Positions 23,191 to 33,850 of a stretch of DNA of 64,000 bases are shown here, in pieces. Source of the stretch: Luidia sarsii (taxonomy: Eukaryota; Echinodermata; Asteroidea; Paxillosida; Luidiidae); contig OX465112.1 in the NCBI GenBank assembly GCA_949987565.1, positions 19,751,361 to 19,815,360 on the forward strand, given 5' to 3'. Position 1 is the first letter of the stretch, and each line of letters starts with the position of its first letter. The notes under the pieces are model-generated. The model saw only the letters and a program-made list of their open reading frames with translations. It had not been told where the DNA came from and searched no databases. The position numbers and the translations under genes were made by a program.

Positions 23191-26100
23191 ATGGCTGCAA
23201 ATGAAAGGGAAAATGCCGACAACGCAGCATTTGTGCCCGTCGGTTTAGAAGCGGTCTATTCCGCGTGTAGAAATTTATACCCTGACCAACCAAATCCTTT
23301 GCAAGTGACGGCGGTCGTCAAGTTTTGGTAAGTCAATTATTCATGGTTGACTTACAGTACACTTTACAGCAAGTGGCAGTATAGATTAGTAGTAGTACTA
23401 CACTCTACAGTACTGTTTACGCTTATCAACTTTGTCCTTGACAACGCAACAATAGTCGACATTGTTATTGTTGTCAAGTGCATTGATAAAGTAACTATTC
23501 ATCACTGATTGTAGTCTAACATGTTTATTAATAGTTAATAGTACTTGCTTCCTGTTTGCACCAACTAATCAACCCCGTCCAACTACTGAACTAGTCCTTG
23601 ACCGTTCGATATTCCAATCACAGCAACACGTCCCTGACCAAACTTGCCCTTGCCCTAGTCCGAGTAACTTGGACCCGACTAGTCCGAGTAACTTGGACCC
23701 GACAAGTCACCCTTTTGTATCGAAATTTGGAATGTCTAGGGTCGTGTTAGTTGCGGTAACCGTAACCCTCATCCTCCCGAAGGTCGGAGACCTGAGGGTT
23801 ACGGGAACGTATGTACAAGATTATATGCGAGGTTCTTGTTTTTACCATTTTGGAAACACCACTGTCCCGATCGCCCCCTTTTTCCACCCTTTTGAAAATC
23901 GCCACACACAATCTAAGGACATGCACTTGATCCCAAATATATACTGAATGTGATCAGATAACTCAAAACATCGTGGGTAAAATACTTTTCCGAAAAATGG
24001 GCAGAAACTCACCCAAATACTGTCTGTAAATGTCCCGTCAACGTCTCCGCCAGGTTCGGAATCCGAACCTGGCGCCTCGACCAATCAGCGCTTAGTCTCG
24101 TGACGTATACCCCGCACGACGGCTATTTGCTGTTTCGCAATAACAGTCCACACTCGTGGTGCGCGCGCAGGTCATCGCCCTGTGAAGAGCCGACTGGTAC
24201 TGTATACAACCATGGATACAACACGTGCGCTGTACATGTGATTGTACGGTACATGTACATGTACCGTACATGTGCAAGCATAGTACCAAAGAATACTCTT
24301 TGATAATACGCGTACATGTACATGTACATGTACATGTACTGTACACGTAATATACTGTACATGTACAACAGTACAGTGTACATGTACATGTACAGTACAT
24401 GTACATGTACATGTACAGTATGAACCCGGACGCTACGTACACACACGTACATAATGTACATGAGTATTCTTTGGTACTATGCTTGCACATGTACGGTACA
24501 TGTTCCGTACAATCACATGTACAGCGCACGTGTTGTATCCATGGTTGTATACAGTACCAGTCGGCTCTTCACAGGGCGGTGACCTGCGCGCGCACCACGA
24601 GTGTGGACTGTTATTGCGAAACAGCAAATAGCCGTCGTGCGGGGATATGTCACGAGACTAAGCGCTGATTGGTCGAGGCGCCAGGTTCGGATTCCGAACC
24701 TGGCGGAGACGTTGACGGGACATTTACAGACAGTATTTGGGTGAGTTTCTGCCCGTTTTTCGGAAAAGTATTTTACCCACGATGTTTTGAGTTATCTGAT
24801 CACATTCAGTATACATTTGGGATCAAGTGCATGTCCTTAGATTGTGTGTGGCGATTTTCAAAAGGGTGGAAAAAGGGGGCGATCGGGACAGTGGTGTTTC
24901 CAAAATGGTAAAAACAAGAACCTCGCATATAATCTTGTACATACGTTCCCGTAACCCTCAGGTCTCCGACCTTCGGGAGGATGAGGGTTACGGTTACCGC
25001 AACTAGGGTCGGGTGACTTTAGGGACGGTCCAAGTACGGCGGGTACGGCAACGCTTGAATTTAAACCGTCCCACGCGCCCATTTTGGATTCAGTGAGAAT
25101 CGCAAATTCCAATACTGTTTACTGGTCTTTTTTTTTTTACTCATGTTTGGGAAAAGAGGAGAAATTCACCCTCAGTTGATCGGGAAGATGTCTCTCTTGT
25201 CCGACGAGCCAAAATGCGGCGGCCAATTTTGATTTTGATTTTGATTTTGAACGTGTGCACACGCAACCGTTACACGCAAATCGATGACGTTCTGACAGGT
25301 TCGGGAGCGCAGTGGGTCTGTGAGTGTGTGCACGCGCATACACGAGTTGAGCTCACAGTCACACTGTGCACCCTAACTGTGAGATGGGACTTTTTTACTT
25401 TAATTTTAGTTTTAACCTAAGATTTTGTTAAAAGGCAAGTGGTATTAGTTATATTATTAGGATAATCTTTATATACACGAAAAAGTCAAAACCAAAAGAG
25501 TATACACATGACACTGACAGTAATTCACACATTGAGCGATGCAGTATCACGATGACAAGCAAAAGGTTGAGTGGGGAGGATCAAAGAGACAGGATTGATC
25601 TATTGTCATAATCATATTATTATTAAAAGTGAATAAAGTGGTTGTGGTTTTGTTGCAGGTTACGTGGTCCAGACCCACTGGATTACATCAGTATGTACAG
25701 TAACCCAGGCCTGCCTGAGAGAGGTATCCCACCACACTGGCATTACATCAGCTTTGGTCTCTCGGATCTCCATGGCGATGGCAGAGTCCATGAGTGAGTG
25801 CTTCCATCTGACTGGGTTTTTCCAACATTTGTGTTGAGTGAAAAAGCTGCATTGGGTGTGGTGTTTTATTGCTGTAGAATTGTTCTCCATAAGAAGTAAT
25901 ACATTGTAGGTTTGCGGTAACGCCATGCAAAATTCTCTATTGTGAGTATGTTCTTTTCAGAACCACACTTACTCACAAGAATTTTGCACGGCGTTACCGC
26001 AAACCTATTACGTCTTATACTAGTCTGCAATGTAGACATTTGTATCTCATCCACTCTTAGTCTACAGTGTGTACATGTATTTGATAATAGATATGATATT

Positions 26101-29100
26101 AGTTTGCGTTGAGGAGAATGTACTTCAAGAAGGGTTTGCCCTACTTGAACAATGATGTGCTTCATTGTTGATCAAGGTCATTGTGGATTAATGTGACTTT
26201 TGTATTCATGATTTTTTTCTTTTCTTTTGTACTGGAGATGAGAACCCGATGAAAAAAAAAATCTGATCGTTTTGTTGAGATTGAGACTGACTTATCAAAA
26301 CCATTTCTGTGGTTTGTGAAATTCCATTCATTCTCTAGATTCACTGGACCTGATGGTTTGAGCGGCTTTGGCTTTGAACTAACCTTCAGACTGAAGAGAG
26401 AACCGACTGAAACAGCGCCCCCTACCTGGCCTGCACAACTGATGCAAGGCCTTGCGAAATATGTCTTCCAATCAGGTATTGCCCTCGTACACAGAACGTG
26501 GAAAGCTTTGCAATTTAGATTTATAACAATCCGTTGTTTGCATCTGAATAATAGCAGGGGTGTGATCCATGGAGTTATATGGCAGTTAGTGGTTGAATTG
26601 CTTAGACTGACTGGTGCCCCAACCATAGACTAGTTGACTATTAGGGAAGACCACCATCTAAGGGCTGGATAGCTCAGATGGAAGAGCACTGGTGTGCCAA
26701 AGACTAGTTGACTATTAGGGAAGGCCACCATCTAAGGGCTTGATAGCTCAGATGGTAAGAGCACTGGTGTGCCAAAGACTAGTTGACTATTAGGGAAGGC
26801 CACCATCTAAGGGCTTGATAGCTCAGATGGTAAGAGCACTGGTGTGCCAAAGACTAGTTGACTATTTGGGAAGTCCACCATCTAAGGGCTGGATAGCTCA
26901 GATGGAAGAGCACTGGTGTGCCAAAGACTAGTTGACTATTTGGGAAGGCCACCATCTAAGGGCTGGATAGCTCAGATGGAAGAGCACTGGTGTGCCAAAG
27001 ACTAGTTGACTATTAGGGAAGACCACCATCTAAGGGCTTGATAGCTCAGATGGTAAGAGCACTGGTGTGCCAAAGACTAGTTGACTATTTGGGAAGGCCA
27101 CCATCTAAGGGCTGGATAGCTCAGATGGTAAGAGTGCTGGTGTGCCAAAGACTAGTTGACTAATTGGGAAGGCCACCATTTAAGGGCTAGATAGCTCAGA
27201 TGGTAAGAGCACTGGTGTGCCAAAGACTAGTTGACTATTAGGGAAGACCACCATCTAAGGGCTGGATAGCTCAGATGGTAAGAGCACTGGTGTGCCAAAG
27301 ACTAGTTGACTATTTGGGAAGGCCACCATCTAAGGGCTGGATAGCTCAGATGGAAGAGCACTGGTGTGCCAAAGACTAGTTGACTATTAGGGAAGACCAC
27401 CATCTAAGGGCTGGATAGCTCAGATGGTAAGAGCACTGGTGTGCCAAAGACTAGTTGACTATTTGGGAAGACCACCATCTAAGGGCTGGATAGCTCAGAT
27501 GGAAGAGGACTGGTGTGCCAAAGACTAGTTGACTATTAGGGAAGACCACCATCTAAGGGCTGGATAGCTCAGATGGTAAGAGTGCTGGTGTGCCAAAGAC
27601 TAGTTGACTATTTGGGAAGACCACCATCTGAGGGCTGGATAGCTCAGATGGTAAGAGCACTGGTGTGCCAAAGACTAATTGACTATTTGGGAAGGCCACC
27701 ATCTAAGGGCTTGATAGCTCAGATGGTAAGAGCACTGGTGTGCCAACGACTAGTTGACTATTAGGGAAGACCACCATCTAAGGGCTGGATAGCTCAGATG
27801 GTAAGAGTGCTGGTGTGCCAAAGACTAGTTGACTTTTTAGGAAGACCACCATCTGAGGGCTGGATAGCTCAGATGGAAGAGCACTGGTACATCCAGAGGT
27901 CTTGGGTTCAAGACCCGGTCAAGTCAAAGTTTTCTTTGTCAATTTGTTGTAAAACCTATTGAGTATTTTGCTTTCTGTTCCTCTCTGTGTCTTGCAGACA
28001 ATACTCTGTGTGCTGGGGACCATGTCTCATGGCATAGTCCTCTGGATAACAGTGAATCAAGAGTTCAACATATGCTCATGGCTGATGACCCTCAACTCAA
28101 TCCTATCTCCACTCCATTTGGTACCGTCAATTTTGTGCAGGTAATGCTCACTAGATTAGGATGACCGTATGACCATTGCCTTTGAGAAAAGTCCTGCTAG
28201 GATCGAAACGTCAGGCCCTCTAACTTTTGAGAATTGGATGTGGTTTGTCTTTCAGATTGTGGGTGTATGCAGTGAAGAACTTTATGCAGCTCAGAGATGG
28301 AATGGACCGTCAGTCCTAGAACTCCTGAAGTCCACTTCAATGTAAGTATCCCTCGATTGAAAAGACCAAATCTACCATCTTCTGTTAGAGGTGATATACA
28401 AAAATGTTGCAAACTGCTTACTGACTAAAATTACCAAAATGTAAATCTAAAATTTAGTGGGCCTGACGTTTCGATCCTAGCAGGACCTTTCTCAAAGGCA
28501 GAGTGACAAGGACAAAACAGATACATGTACACGAAGGAAGGGGGGAGAGTGAATAGGACACGGATGAGAAACAAAGGACAAAGAGTGAAGCTGGTAGGGA
28601 GAGATCAAAGGGATGGGCAGGGGGTAGGGTAGGGATTAATGAGAGGAGGGGGAAAGATCAAAGAGAAGGGCAAGGAGTGGGGTAGGGATTAGTGACAATA
28701 GGGGGAAAGAGCAAAGAGAGAAGTGTGAAGGACTGAACACAAAAGAAGGATTATCAGAAAGCTGCATGGTGTTAGTCATTACCCTCCTGGATGTTGAGAC
28801 CATGTGGTTGAATAGTCCGAAGACGCTTCATCCACATTTTCTCACAGCTAAGACGGACAGCATTATTACGGTGACCAAGTGATTCTATGCCCAGTACACT
28901 CATATCTGATATCGAATGATCAGGGAGATTGAAGTGATACCCAACAGGGGTGTCCATTTTACCAGTTTTGATAGTAGACCTATGGCCATAGATACGTTTT
29001 TTGAGGGTGTTTTTGGTCTCGCCAACATACTGAATATGGCGAGACCAAAAACACCCTCAAAAAACGTATCTATGGCCATAGGTCTACTATCAAAACTGGT

Positions 29101-32100
29101 AAAATGGACACCCCTGTTGGGTATCACTTCAATCTCCCTGATCATTCGATATCAGATATGAGTGTACTGGGCATAGAATCACTTGGTCACCGTAATAATG
29201 CTGTCCGTCTTAGCCGTGAGAAAATGTGGATGAAGCGTCTTCGGACTATTCAACCACATGGTCTCAACATCCAGGAGGGTAATGACTAACACCATGCAGC
29301 TTTCTGATAATCCTTCTTTTGTGTTCAGTCCTTCACACTTCTCTCTTTGCTCTTTCCCCCTATTGTCACTAATCCCTACCCCACTCCTTGCCCTTCTCTT
29401 TGATCTTTCCCCCTCCTCTCATTAATCCCTACCCTACCCCCTGCCCATCCCTTTGATCTCTCCCTACCAGCTTCACTCTTTGTCCTTTGTTTCTCATCCG
29501 TGTCCTATTCACTCTCCCCCCTTCCTTCGTGTACATGTATCTGTTTTGTCCTTGTCACTCTGCCTTTGAGAAAGGTCCTGCTAGGATCGAAACGTCAGGC
29601 CCACTAAATTTTAGATCTTCTGTTAGAAATCACTGCTGTTGATAAAGGAAGGTTTGCGGTGACACCATGTATAAGGTCTCTTAAAGAAGAGGTGTGGTTC
29701 TGAAAAGAACCTGAGTGGTAACTCAACGTTTCGAACAGTATGCTCTGGCCATCTTCCGAACAGTTTTGAAAAAATAGCAACGAAAACTTTGGCTGGACTT
29801 GGACCCGAGACCTCTGGTTTGGCTTGCAATCAAGATGTAAAAACTCATTACCAGTAATCTCATAGCATCATATTCTTATCAGATATTTCTTGGCTACAGT
29901 AATATAAATGTTGCAAACTACTTACTGACTAAAATGAGCAAAAAGCAAATATCCAAAATCAAGGAGTGTCTGACATTACGATCCTAGCAGGACCTTTATC
30001 AAAGGCAGAACGACAGGGACAAAACAAATAGGACAGGGAGAGTAACAGGGACAGACGGAGGACAAAGGGGAAATCCAGTAGGGTGAGATCAAAGGGAAGG
30101 GTAGGCTCTTTTAATTGTTGAGATTTTTGTTTGCTTGACTGCAGAGCTGGAGGGGACTGGTTGATCACAAACATGCGTCGAGGGGAGACAGTCTTTGAGT
30201 TGATGCCTCATCTACAGGACAAGGTGGATCGTGGGATTGACTCCGATGGCTCCAACCTCAGTGGTGTCAGTGCTCGTTGCTCCTGGCAAGAACCTGATGA
30301 GATTGATCTGACCGGAGTAGACAAGCCTTTATCTCAGAGGATCTCTCCACAGCGTGAGTCCTACTCCGTCTTATTGCCATAGAAATAGCACATTGCTAGT
30401 ATTTGTCTAAATTACCTTTCAAGACCTTTCTGAAAGGCAGAATCCTACAAGTTTTTGATGTTTACCAGAAAAATCATGCAAGCGACAAAGCAAGGATGAT
30501 CCTTATATATGAGAATGTACAATCTCTAACAATTGATTGCAGTAAATAAAAAACTGTTGCAAACTGCTCACTGACTAAAATGACCTGCAATACATAAATC
30601 TGTGCCTGATGTTTCAATCCTAGCAGGAGCTTTCTTAAAGGCATTCGATCCTAGAAGGACTTTTCTCAAAGGCCTTTACCTTTGAGAAAGCTCCTGCTAG
30701 AATCAAAACTTAAGACCCTCTAACTGTTGCGATTATTTTTTATTATTTCACAATCTCCCCCTGTGTCTTTGTTCTCACAGAATCTGAGCAGATCAAAGCG
30801 GCTCTTAAGATGGGCTTAGCCAGTGAGCGTCCCGCTCTACCCCCTATCGCCAACCCACACGCCTCCAAGGCCTCCTCCAACCCTCCCTTCCTGCAATCCC
30901 AGCAGAGGCAGGAATCATTGGATAGTGACAGTGACCCTCAGGGCAACCTGGTGGAGCTGGGTAACCCTCGATGTCTGGACAGGGTGCATATCAAGCTGGA
31001 TCCTGAGGCTGCATCTCTGCTTCCACTGGCCATGAAGTGGGTGCCAATTCATTTCACTGTCATCTTTTCATAAATGCCTTTGGACGTCTTCTCCTAGAAT
31101 TATTCAGGCCTGACCTAACCATAGATATGACATGTTGTTTGCGTCAAGGAGAATGCAATTCAATGAGGGTGGGTCCTTGGTTCGAATCCCGCCTGAGCTG
31201 CTTGATTTGTTTTCATCAGGCATCGGACAAAGCATATAACAAAGCATATTAATACGTTGAGTAGGGCAAACCCTCATTGAATTACATTCTCCTCAACGCA
31301 AACATATTATATCAAAGATGCAACGTGATACCCGCTGCTATACATTATTCAAATCCGCCCACGACCTCGCAAAATGCTTTCTAGTGCAGACATCTTAACC
31401 ACCTATTCGAATCTTAACCACTTATTCGAATCCGCCACATGGCCTTGACCAGCTCAGTGGTCAAGTGGTTAAGATGTCTGCACTAGAAAGCAGGAGTCGC
31501 TGGTTTGAATCCTGCCCGAGCTACCTGAATGTTTTTCATCAGGCATCGGGCAAAGCACTGAGCACTCGGAGCTTATCACGTCAGAACACATTGGCTGATG
31601 ATATGCGTTCATCTCTTTCTGTCATCAATCAGGGTCTTCAGATCCTAGGGGCTGCTCCAATCTTTGATATTGTACAAGCTGTTTGATTAAGTTCTAATTC
31701 TAAATGTTTGTTTTTAATTTGTTCTCATCTTTGTTTTTCTTCAAGGGGTCGCTTAAAACACGGTCGCCACTTCACATTCAAGAGTGTGGCAGGAGATTGT
31801 GCAATAACGTTGGTGTCTAATGGTGTGGAGGGAGCCTTTGTGGAGGAGTCCCATCCATATGCAGCCAGGGGTCAATGGCTACAGGTGCGTCAAGTATCTG
31901 CAGGCTAGATAAGACTTGAAGGTTTGCATGGTGGAAGGTTTGTGGTGACACCATGTAGCACTTCTCTTTCAAGGAGTATGATAAGACTTGAAGGTTTGCA
32001 TGGTGGAAGGTTTGCGGTGACACCATGTAACACTTCTCTTTCAAGGAGTATGACAAGATTTGAAGGTTTGCATGGTGGAAGGTTTGCGGTGATACCATGT

Positions 32101-33221
32101 AGCACTTCTGATTCAAGAAGGAGTATGATAAGACTCTTTCAAGGAGTGTGGCTCTGAAAAGAGCCGGTAACTCTTTTCAGAGCCACACTCCTTCTTGAAA
32201 GAGAAGTGCTACCACATGGTGTCACCACAAACCTTCCACTTATCTGCAATGTAGCTCTGATGTACATGTACCATCTGGAGCCTCCATCCATCTTTAAAAG
32301 GAATTGGAACTCCAAACAGCTGCAGATTGTATGATGATTTCATAGCCACTTCAAACCTGGCACAATCAGACGTCTGTGTGGTTTTTGTCATGCTACTTAT
32401 TGTTTTGTGGTAGGCTGAAAAGAGTCTTTGTTTAAAACTTGGACAATAGTGGTGCTTGGATTCGGAGGGCGCTGTGCATAGCAACACCACTGCACTCCAA
32501 ACTTGGACACAAAGTGGTTAAAAAAGATGAGGCTTTAGCTTCAGTTTTGAGTTTTGTTTTTTTTATAGGAGGGAAAATATTGACATGGTCAGTTATCAAA
32601 TTTGGTTTGCTCAGCTTCAGAGATGGTTGCTGTATTTTTGACGTTCCAGTGTGGTTAGGGTTGACATTCTTATTGCCATGATTCTAACAGGATGTTTGAA
32701 ACGTTTGTGTGTTTCCTGACCAGATTCTCTTTTCTGATGACTTTATCGAGACGGTGGTTGGGGATTTGGAGGAATTGTTTTCACCCGAGCAAGTAAGTAC
32801 TATCAAATGGTTATGCATTGCCTGCAAAGTTTTCATATAATAGATCGATTGAACGACCAATGTTTACATGTCATCACATGACTTATAGTGGGTATTTTTG
32901 CATCTCGTTTGGTGCAGAACAGGAGTGGAAATAAGCAAAGACTATCATATTTTCCACATTCTTTTTTATACATTTCTATCGCTGCTCTGTGCCAAATGAG
33001 ATGGAAATATACCCAATGTAAGTCACGTGGTGACATGTAAACAGTGGTCGCACAATCGGTTTATTGTTGAGGATATCGGCATTAGAAATGTGTGCCAAAG
33101 GAGCTCTGTGGCGTCTTTTTGATTTTCAACTTTGTTTTGTTTTTCTGTACAGATGAACTTACCCCACAACTTGCAGTGGCCAGAGAAAGGCTTGTTCATC
33201 ACTATAATGCCAAATGACTGA
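23191..33221 (+). CDS. SUFU: Suppressor of fused (SUFU)
   Basis: SUFU binds and restrains GLI/Ci transcription factors in Hedgehog signalling, in cytoplasm and nucleus. Ten coding exons: 23191-23327, 25659-25793, 26339-26475, 27998-28140, 28256-28341, 30145-30353, 30781-31036, 31746-31884, 32724-32792 and 33153-33221. They give 459 residues (human 484). Family hallmarks: LYPDQPNPLQVTAVVKFW near the N-terminus; GPDPLDYISMY; HWHYISFGLSDLHG; FTGPDGLSGFGFELTFRLKR; HVSWHSPLDNSESR; NMRRGETVFEL; DGSNLSGVSAR; then a linker (about 285-355) of the type that carries regulatory serines; then GRHFTFKSVAGDCAITLVS and GVEGAFVEESHPYA. The C-terminal tail (ITIMPND) is short. Start chosen at MAANERENAD, with AAA before ATGG; an in-frame ATG lies 108 bp upstream at 23083. 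Introns are unusually repeat-rich. Confidence 0.97.
23328..25658. other. SUFU intron 1, containing a giant palindrome
   Basis: Two copies of TAGTCCGAGTAACTTGGACC near 23655-23705 precede the 23749-25004 palindrome. After the right arm the sequence has a degenerate GGTCCAAGTAC, and then an ATTTTG tandem near 25227-25250. No coding exons. Many short open frames here are artefacts of the palindrome. Confidence 0.7.
23749..25004. repeat. About 1.26-kb palindrome with CATGTA-rich centre
   Basis: The outermost paired segment is AGTTGCGGTAACCG at 23749 against its complement ending at 25004. The same conceptual peptide (MVEAPGSDSEPGG) appears on the minus strand from 24084 and on the plus strand from 24669. 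Arms of about 600 bp are nearly identical, with differences such as GGTATACGTCAC versus GGATATGTCAC. The centre (about 24300-24420) is made of TACATG/GTACATGTAC repeats. Each arm also contains an internal perfect palindrome around GGTTCGGAATCCGAACC. Confidence 0.9.
25908..26007. repeat. 100-bp hairpin of the GTTTGCGGT family
   Basis: TAGGTTTGCGGTAACGCCAT is paired with its complement around a central TCTTTTCAGAACCACACTTA. Other copies of this family carry GGTTTGCGGTGACACCATGT. Confidence 0.75.
26088..26165 (+). mobile_element. Repeat tail fragment (GTTTGCGTTGAGGAGAATG family)
   Basis: Inverted relative of the tail CATTCTCCTCAACGCAAAC that ends the second SINE/MITE family. It lies in SUFU intron 2. 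Confidence 0.5.
26476..27997 (+). repeat. Tandem array of about 17 tRNA-like half-SINE units (SUFU intron 3)
   Basis: From about 26635 to 27890 a unit of about 74-75 bp repeats some 17 times: GGGCTGGATAGCTCAGATGG, TAAGAGCACTGGTGTGCC, AAAGACTAGTTGACTATT, GGGAAGGCCACCATCTAA. Each unit keeps the Pol III A-box-like D arm (TAGCTCAGATGG) and half an anticodon stem, but lacks the B box. Only the final unit (about 27857-27945) runs on into GGTCTTGGGTTCAAGACCCG and the normal SINE tail. The array is preceded by a SINE body at 26530-26640. Units differ by substitutions and 1-2 bp indels. Confidence 0.93.
28142..28232 (+). mobile_element. Well-preserved PLE hammerhead-like motif
   Basis: GCCTTTGAGAAAAGTCCTGC then TAGGATCGAAACGTCAGGC, lying in the short SUFU intron 4 just 25-70 bp before the next exon. 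It can be drawn with helix I (GCCU/AGGC), helix II (GUCCU-GCU-AGGAU) and a GAAAC core. Confidence 0.6.
28445..29616. mobile_element. 1,172-bp near-perfect palindrome of two inverted Penelope-like 3' ends
   Basis: Arms 28445-29024 and 29037-29616 (580 bp each) are separated by a 12-nt loop. I saw one substitution (CAGCTAAG versus the complement of CTTAGCCG near 28848). Each arm encodes the end of a GIY-YIG endonuclease: QYVGETKNTLKKRIYGHRST on the minus strand from 29032, continuing to GLNIQEGND and a stop at 28772; the plus-strand arm carries the same from 29037 (starting within GETK) to 29289. A pyrimidine-rich 3' UTR follows, then the CCTTTGAGAAAGGTCCTGCT motif and GGCCCACTAAATTTTAG. The domain and the PLE-type 3' organisation indicate a truncated, inverted Penelope-like retroelement within SUFU intron 5. 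Confidence 0.88.
29648..30010. mobile_element. Remnants of GTTTGCGGTGACACCATG repeat, SINE and PLE motif
   Basis: 29648-29770 carries the GTTTGCGGTGACACCATG family with AACTCAACGTTTCGAAC; 29770-29825 is a SINE tail in reverse; 29965-30010 is a minus-oriented PLE motif (ATTACGATCCTAGCAGGACC). Confidence 0.6.
30595..30735. mobile_element. Inverted pair of PLE motifs in SUFU intron 6
   Basis: A minus copy (CCTGATGTTTCAATCCTAGC), a partial minus copy and a plus copy (CCTTTGAGAAAGCTCCTGCT) lie back to back, all with decayed cores. Confidence 0.6.
31160..31600. mobile_element. Cluster of Leu/Ser-like tRNA-derived SINEs (SUFU intron 7)
   Basis: 31160-31315 has GGTTCGAATCCCGCCTGAGC plus the GAGTAGGGCAAACCCTCATT tail. 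31340-31440 is a partial reverse copy. 31442-31600 is a good copy: GTGGTCAAGTGGTTAAGATG, GTCGCTGGTTTGAATCCTGC, CATCAGGCATCGGGCAAAGC. The D-arm and T-arm sequences resemble a class II tRNA. Confidence 0.65.
31915..32240. repeat. Tandem and inverted GTTTGCGGTGACACCATG repeats
   Basis: Three tandem units of about 64 bp (GAAGGTTTGCATGGTGGAAG, GTTTGCGGTGACACCATGTA, CACTTCTCTTTCAAGGAGTA), then an inverted half around AAAGAGCCGGTAACTCTTTT. It lies just inside SUFU intron 8. Confidence 0.8.
32843..33064. mobile_element. About 220-bp MITE, GATCGATTG ends (SUFU intron 9)
   Basis: Ends GATCGATTGAACGACCAATG and the complement of GTCGCACAATCGGTT form the terminal repeats, with TA at both flanks. The interior carries ATCACATGACTTATAGTGGG. 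A close copy at 57390-57616 interrupts a LINE fragment. Confidence 0.75.
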
Positions 33222-33339
33222 GACCTGCCTTCATCCCTTTCCTTCAGCACAGAAATATTGCCTTATTTATATATCAGCTCAACCATTCTGTCTACGTGTG
33301 ACGTCAGGCTGTGATTTGCAGCGTAGTTTATCGGGTTGT

Positions 33340-33735
33340 TTCTACTACACCAAATAAACGCGGTTTATGAATTGAATCATGATTCAAACTCCACTTTTAT
33401 CTGCGTGTGTGGACATAATAAACGTGATTATTATTATTGTGATTTGAATTGCGATTCGGACTCCACTATTAAATAGTGAGACTTTTTAAAATAATCACGT
33501 TTATTTGCGACGCGCTGTGTTGGAACGCTCCGCTCAAATCACACCTTTTTTTTTTTTAATCCCACAATGCGTTGCGCGTGCATGCCTGCAGCTTACTGCC
33601 AGGAAGTGCAGCACAATGTTTGTTTATCTTTCAGGAATGCCGAATGTGCATTGGTCTGTGTGGACCAAAAAAAGGTTTTTGAATCGCGATTCAAGTCGCA
33701 ATTATTTTCCAAGTGGGAACGGCCCTATTTTCAAA
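33340..33735. mobile_element. MITE-like repeat with AATCGCGATTC motifs
   Basis: Motifs ATAAACGCG, AATCGCGATTCAA and GTGTGGAC repeat in both orientations. Related blocks occur at 42770-42975 and 63655-63895, the last bounded by GGCCTGTTTCCACTTC and the inverted GTAGTGGAAATGGCTC. Confidence 0.55.
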
Positions 33736-33850
33736 AACTCCTGTTTTCATGCACAGATCAGGCACATACTGTACTATTTCCATCCTGAAACCATCAATAG
33801 AAATGAGGAAACTAAGTACAATATTAATCATGCACTTTGTGGATGCAATG

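Noticed and set aside
23842..24911. Paired 80-, 112- and 145-codon open frames in SUFU intron 1
   Set aside because: The 80-codon frames are mirror images from the palindrome arms, and the longer ones translate TACATG repeats as MYMYMY/CTCT runs. Not genes.
26635..27890. Regular array that looks like a CRISPR
   Set aside because: Units are tandem with no unique spacers, the sequence is a tRNA-like SINE half, and the host is an animal.
28772..29289. GIY-YIG reading frames in SUFU intron 5 as a host gene
   Set aside because: Truncated, present in inverted duplicate, followed by the PLE tail, and repeated elsewhere (51118-51531). It is a retroelement fragment.
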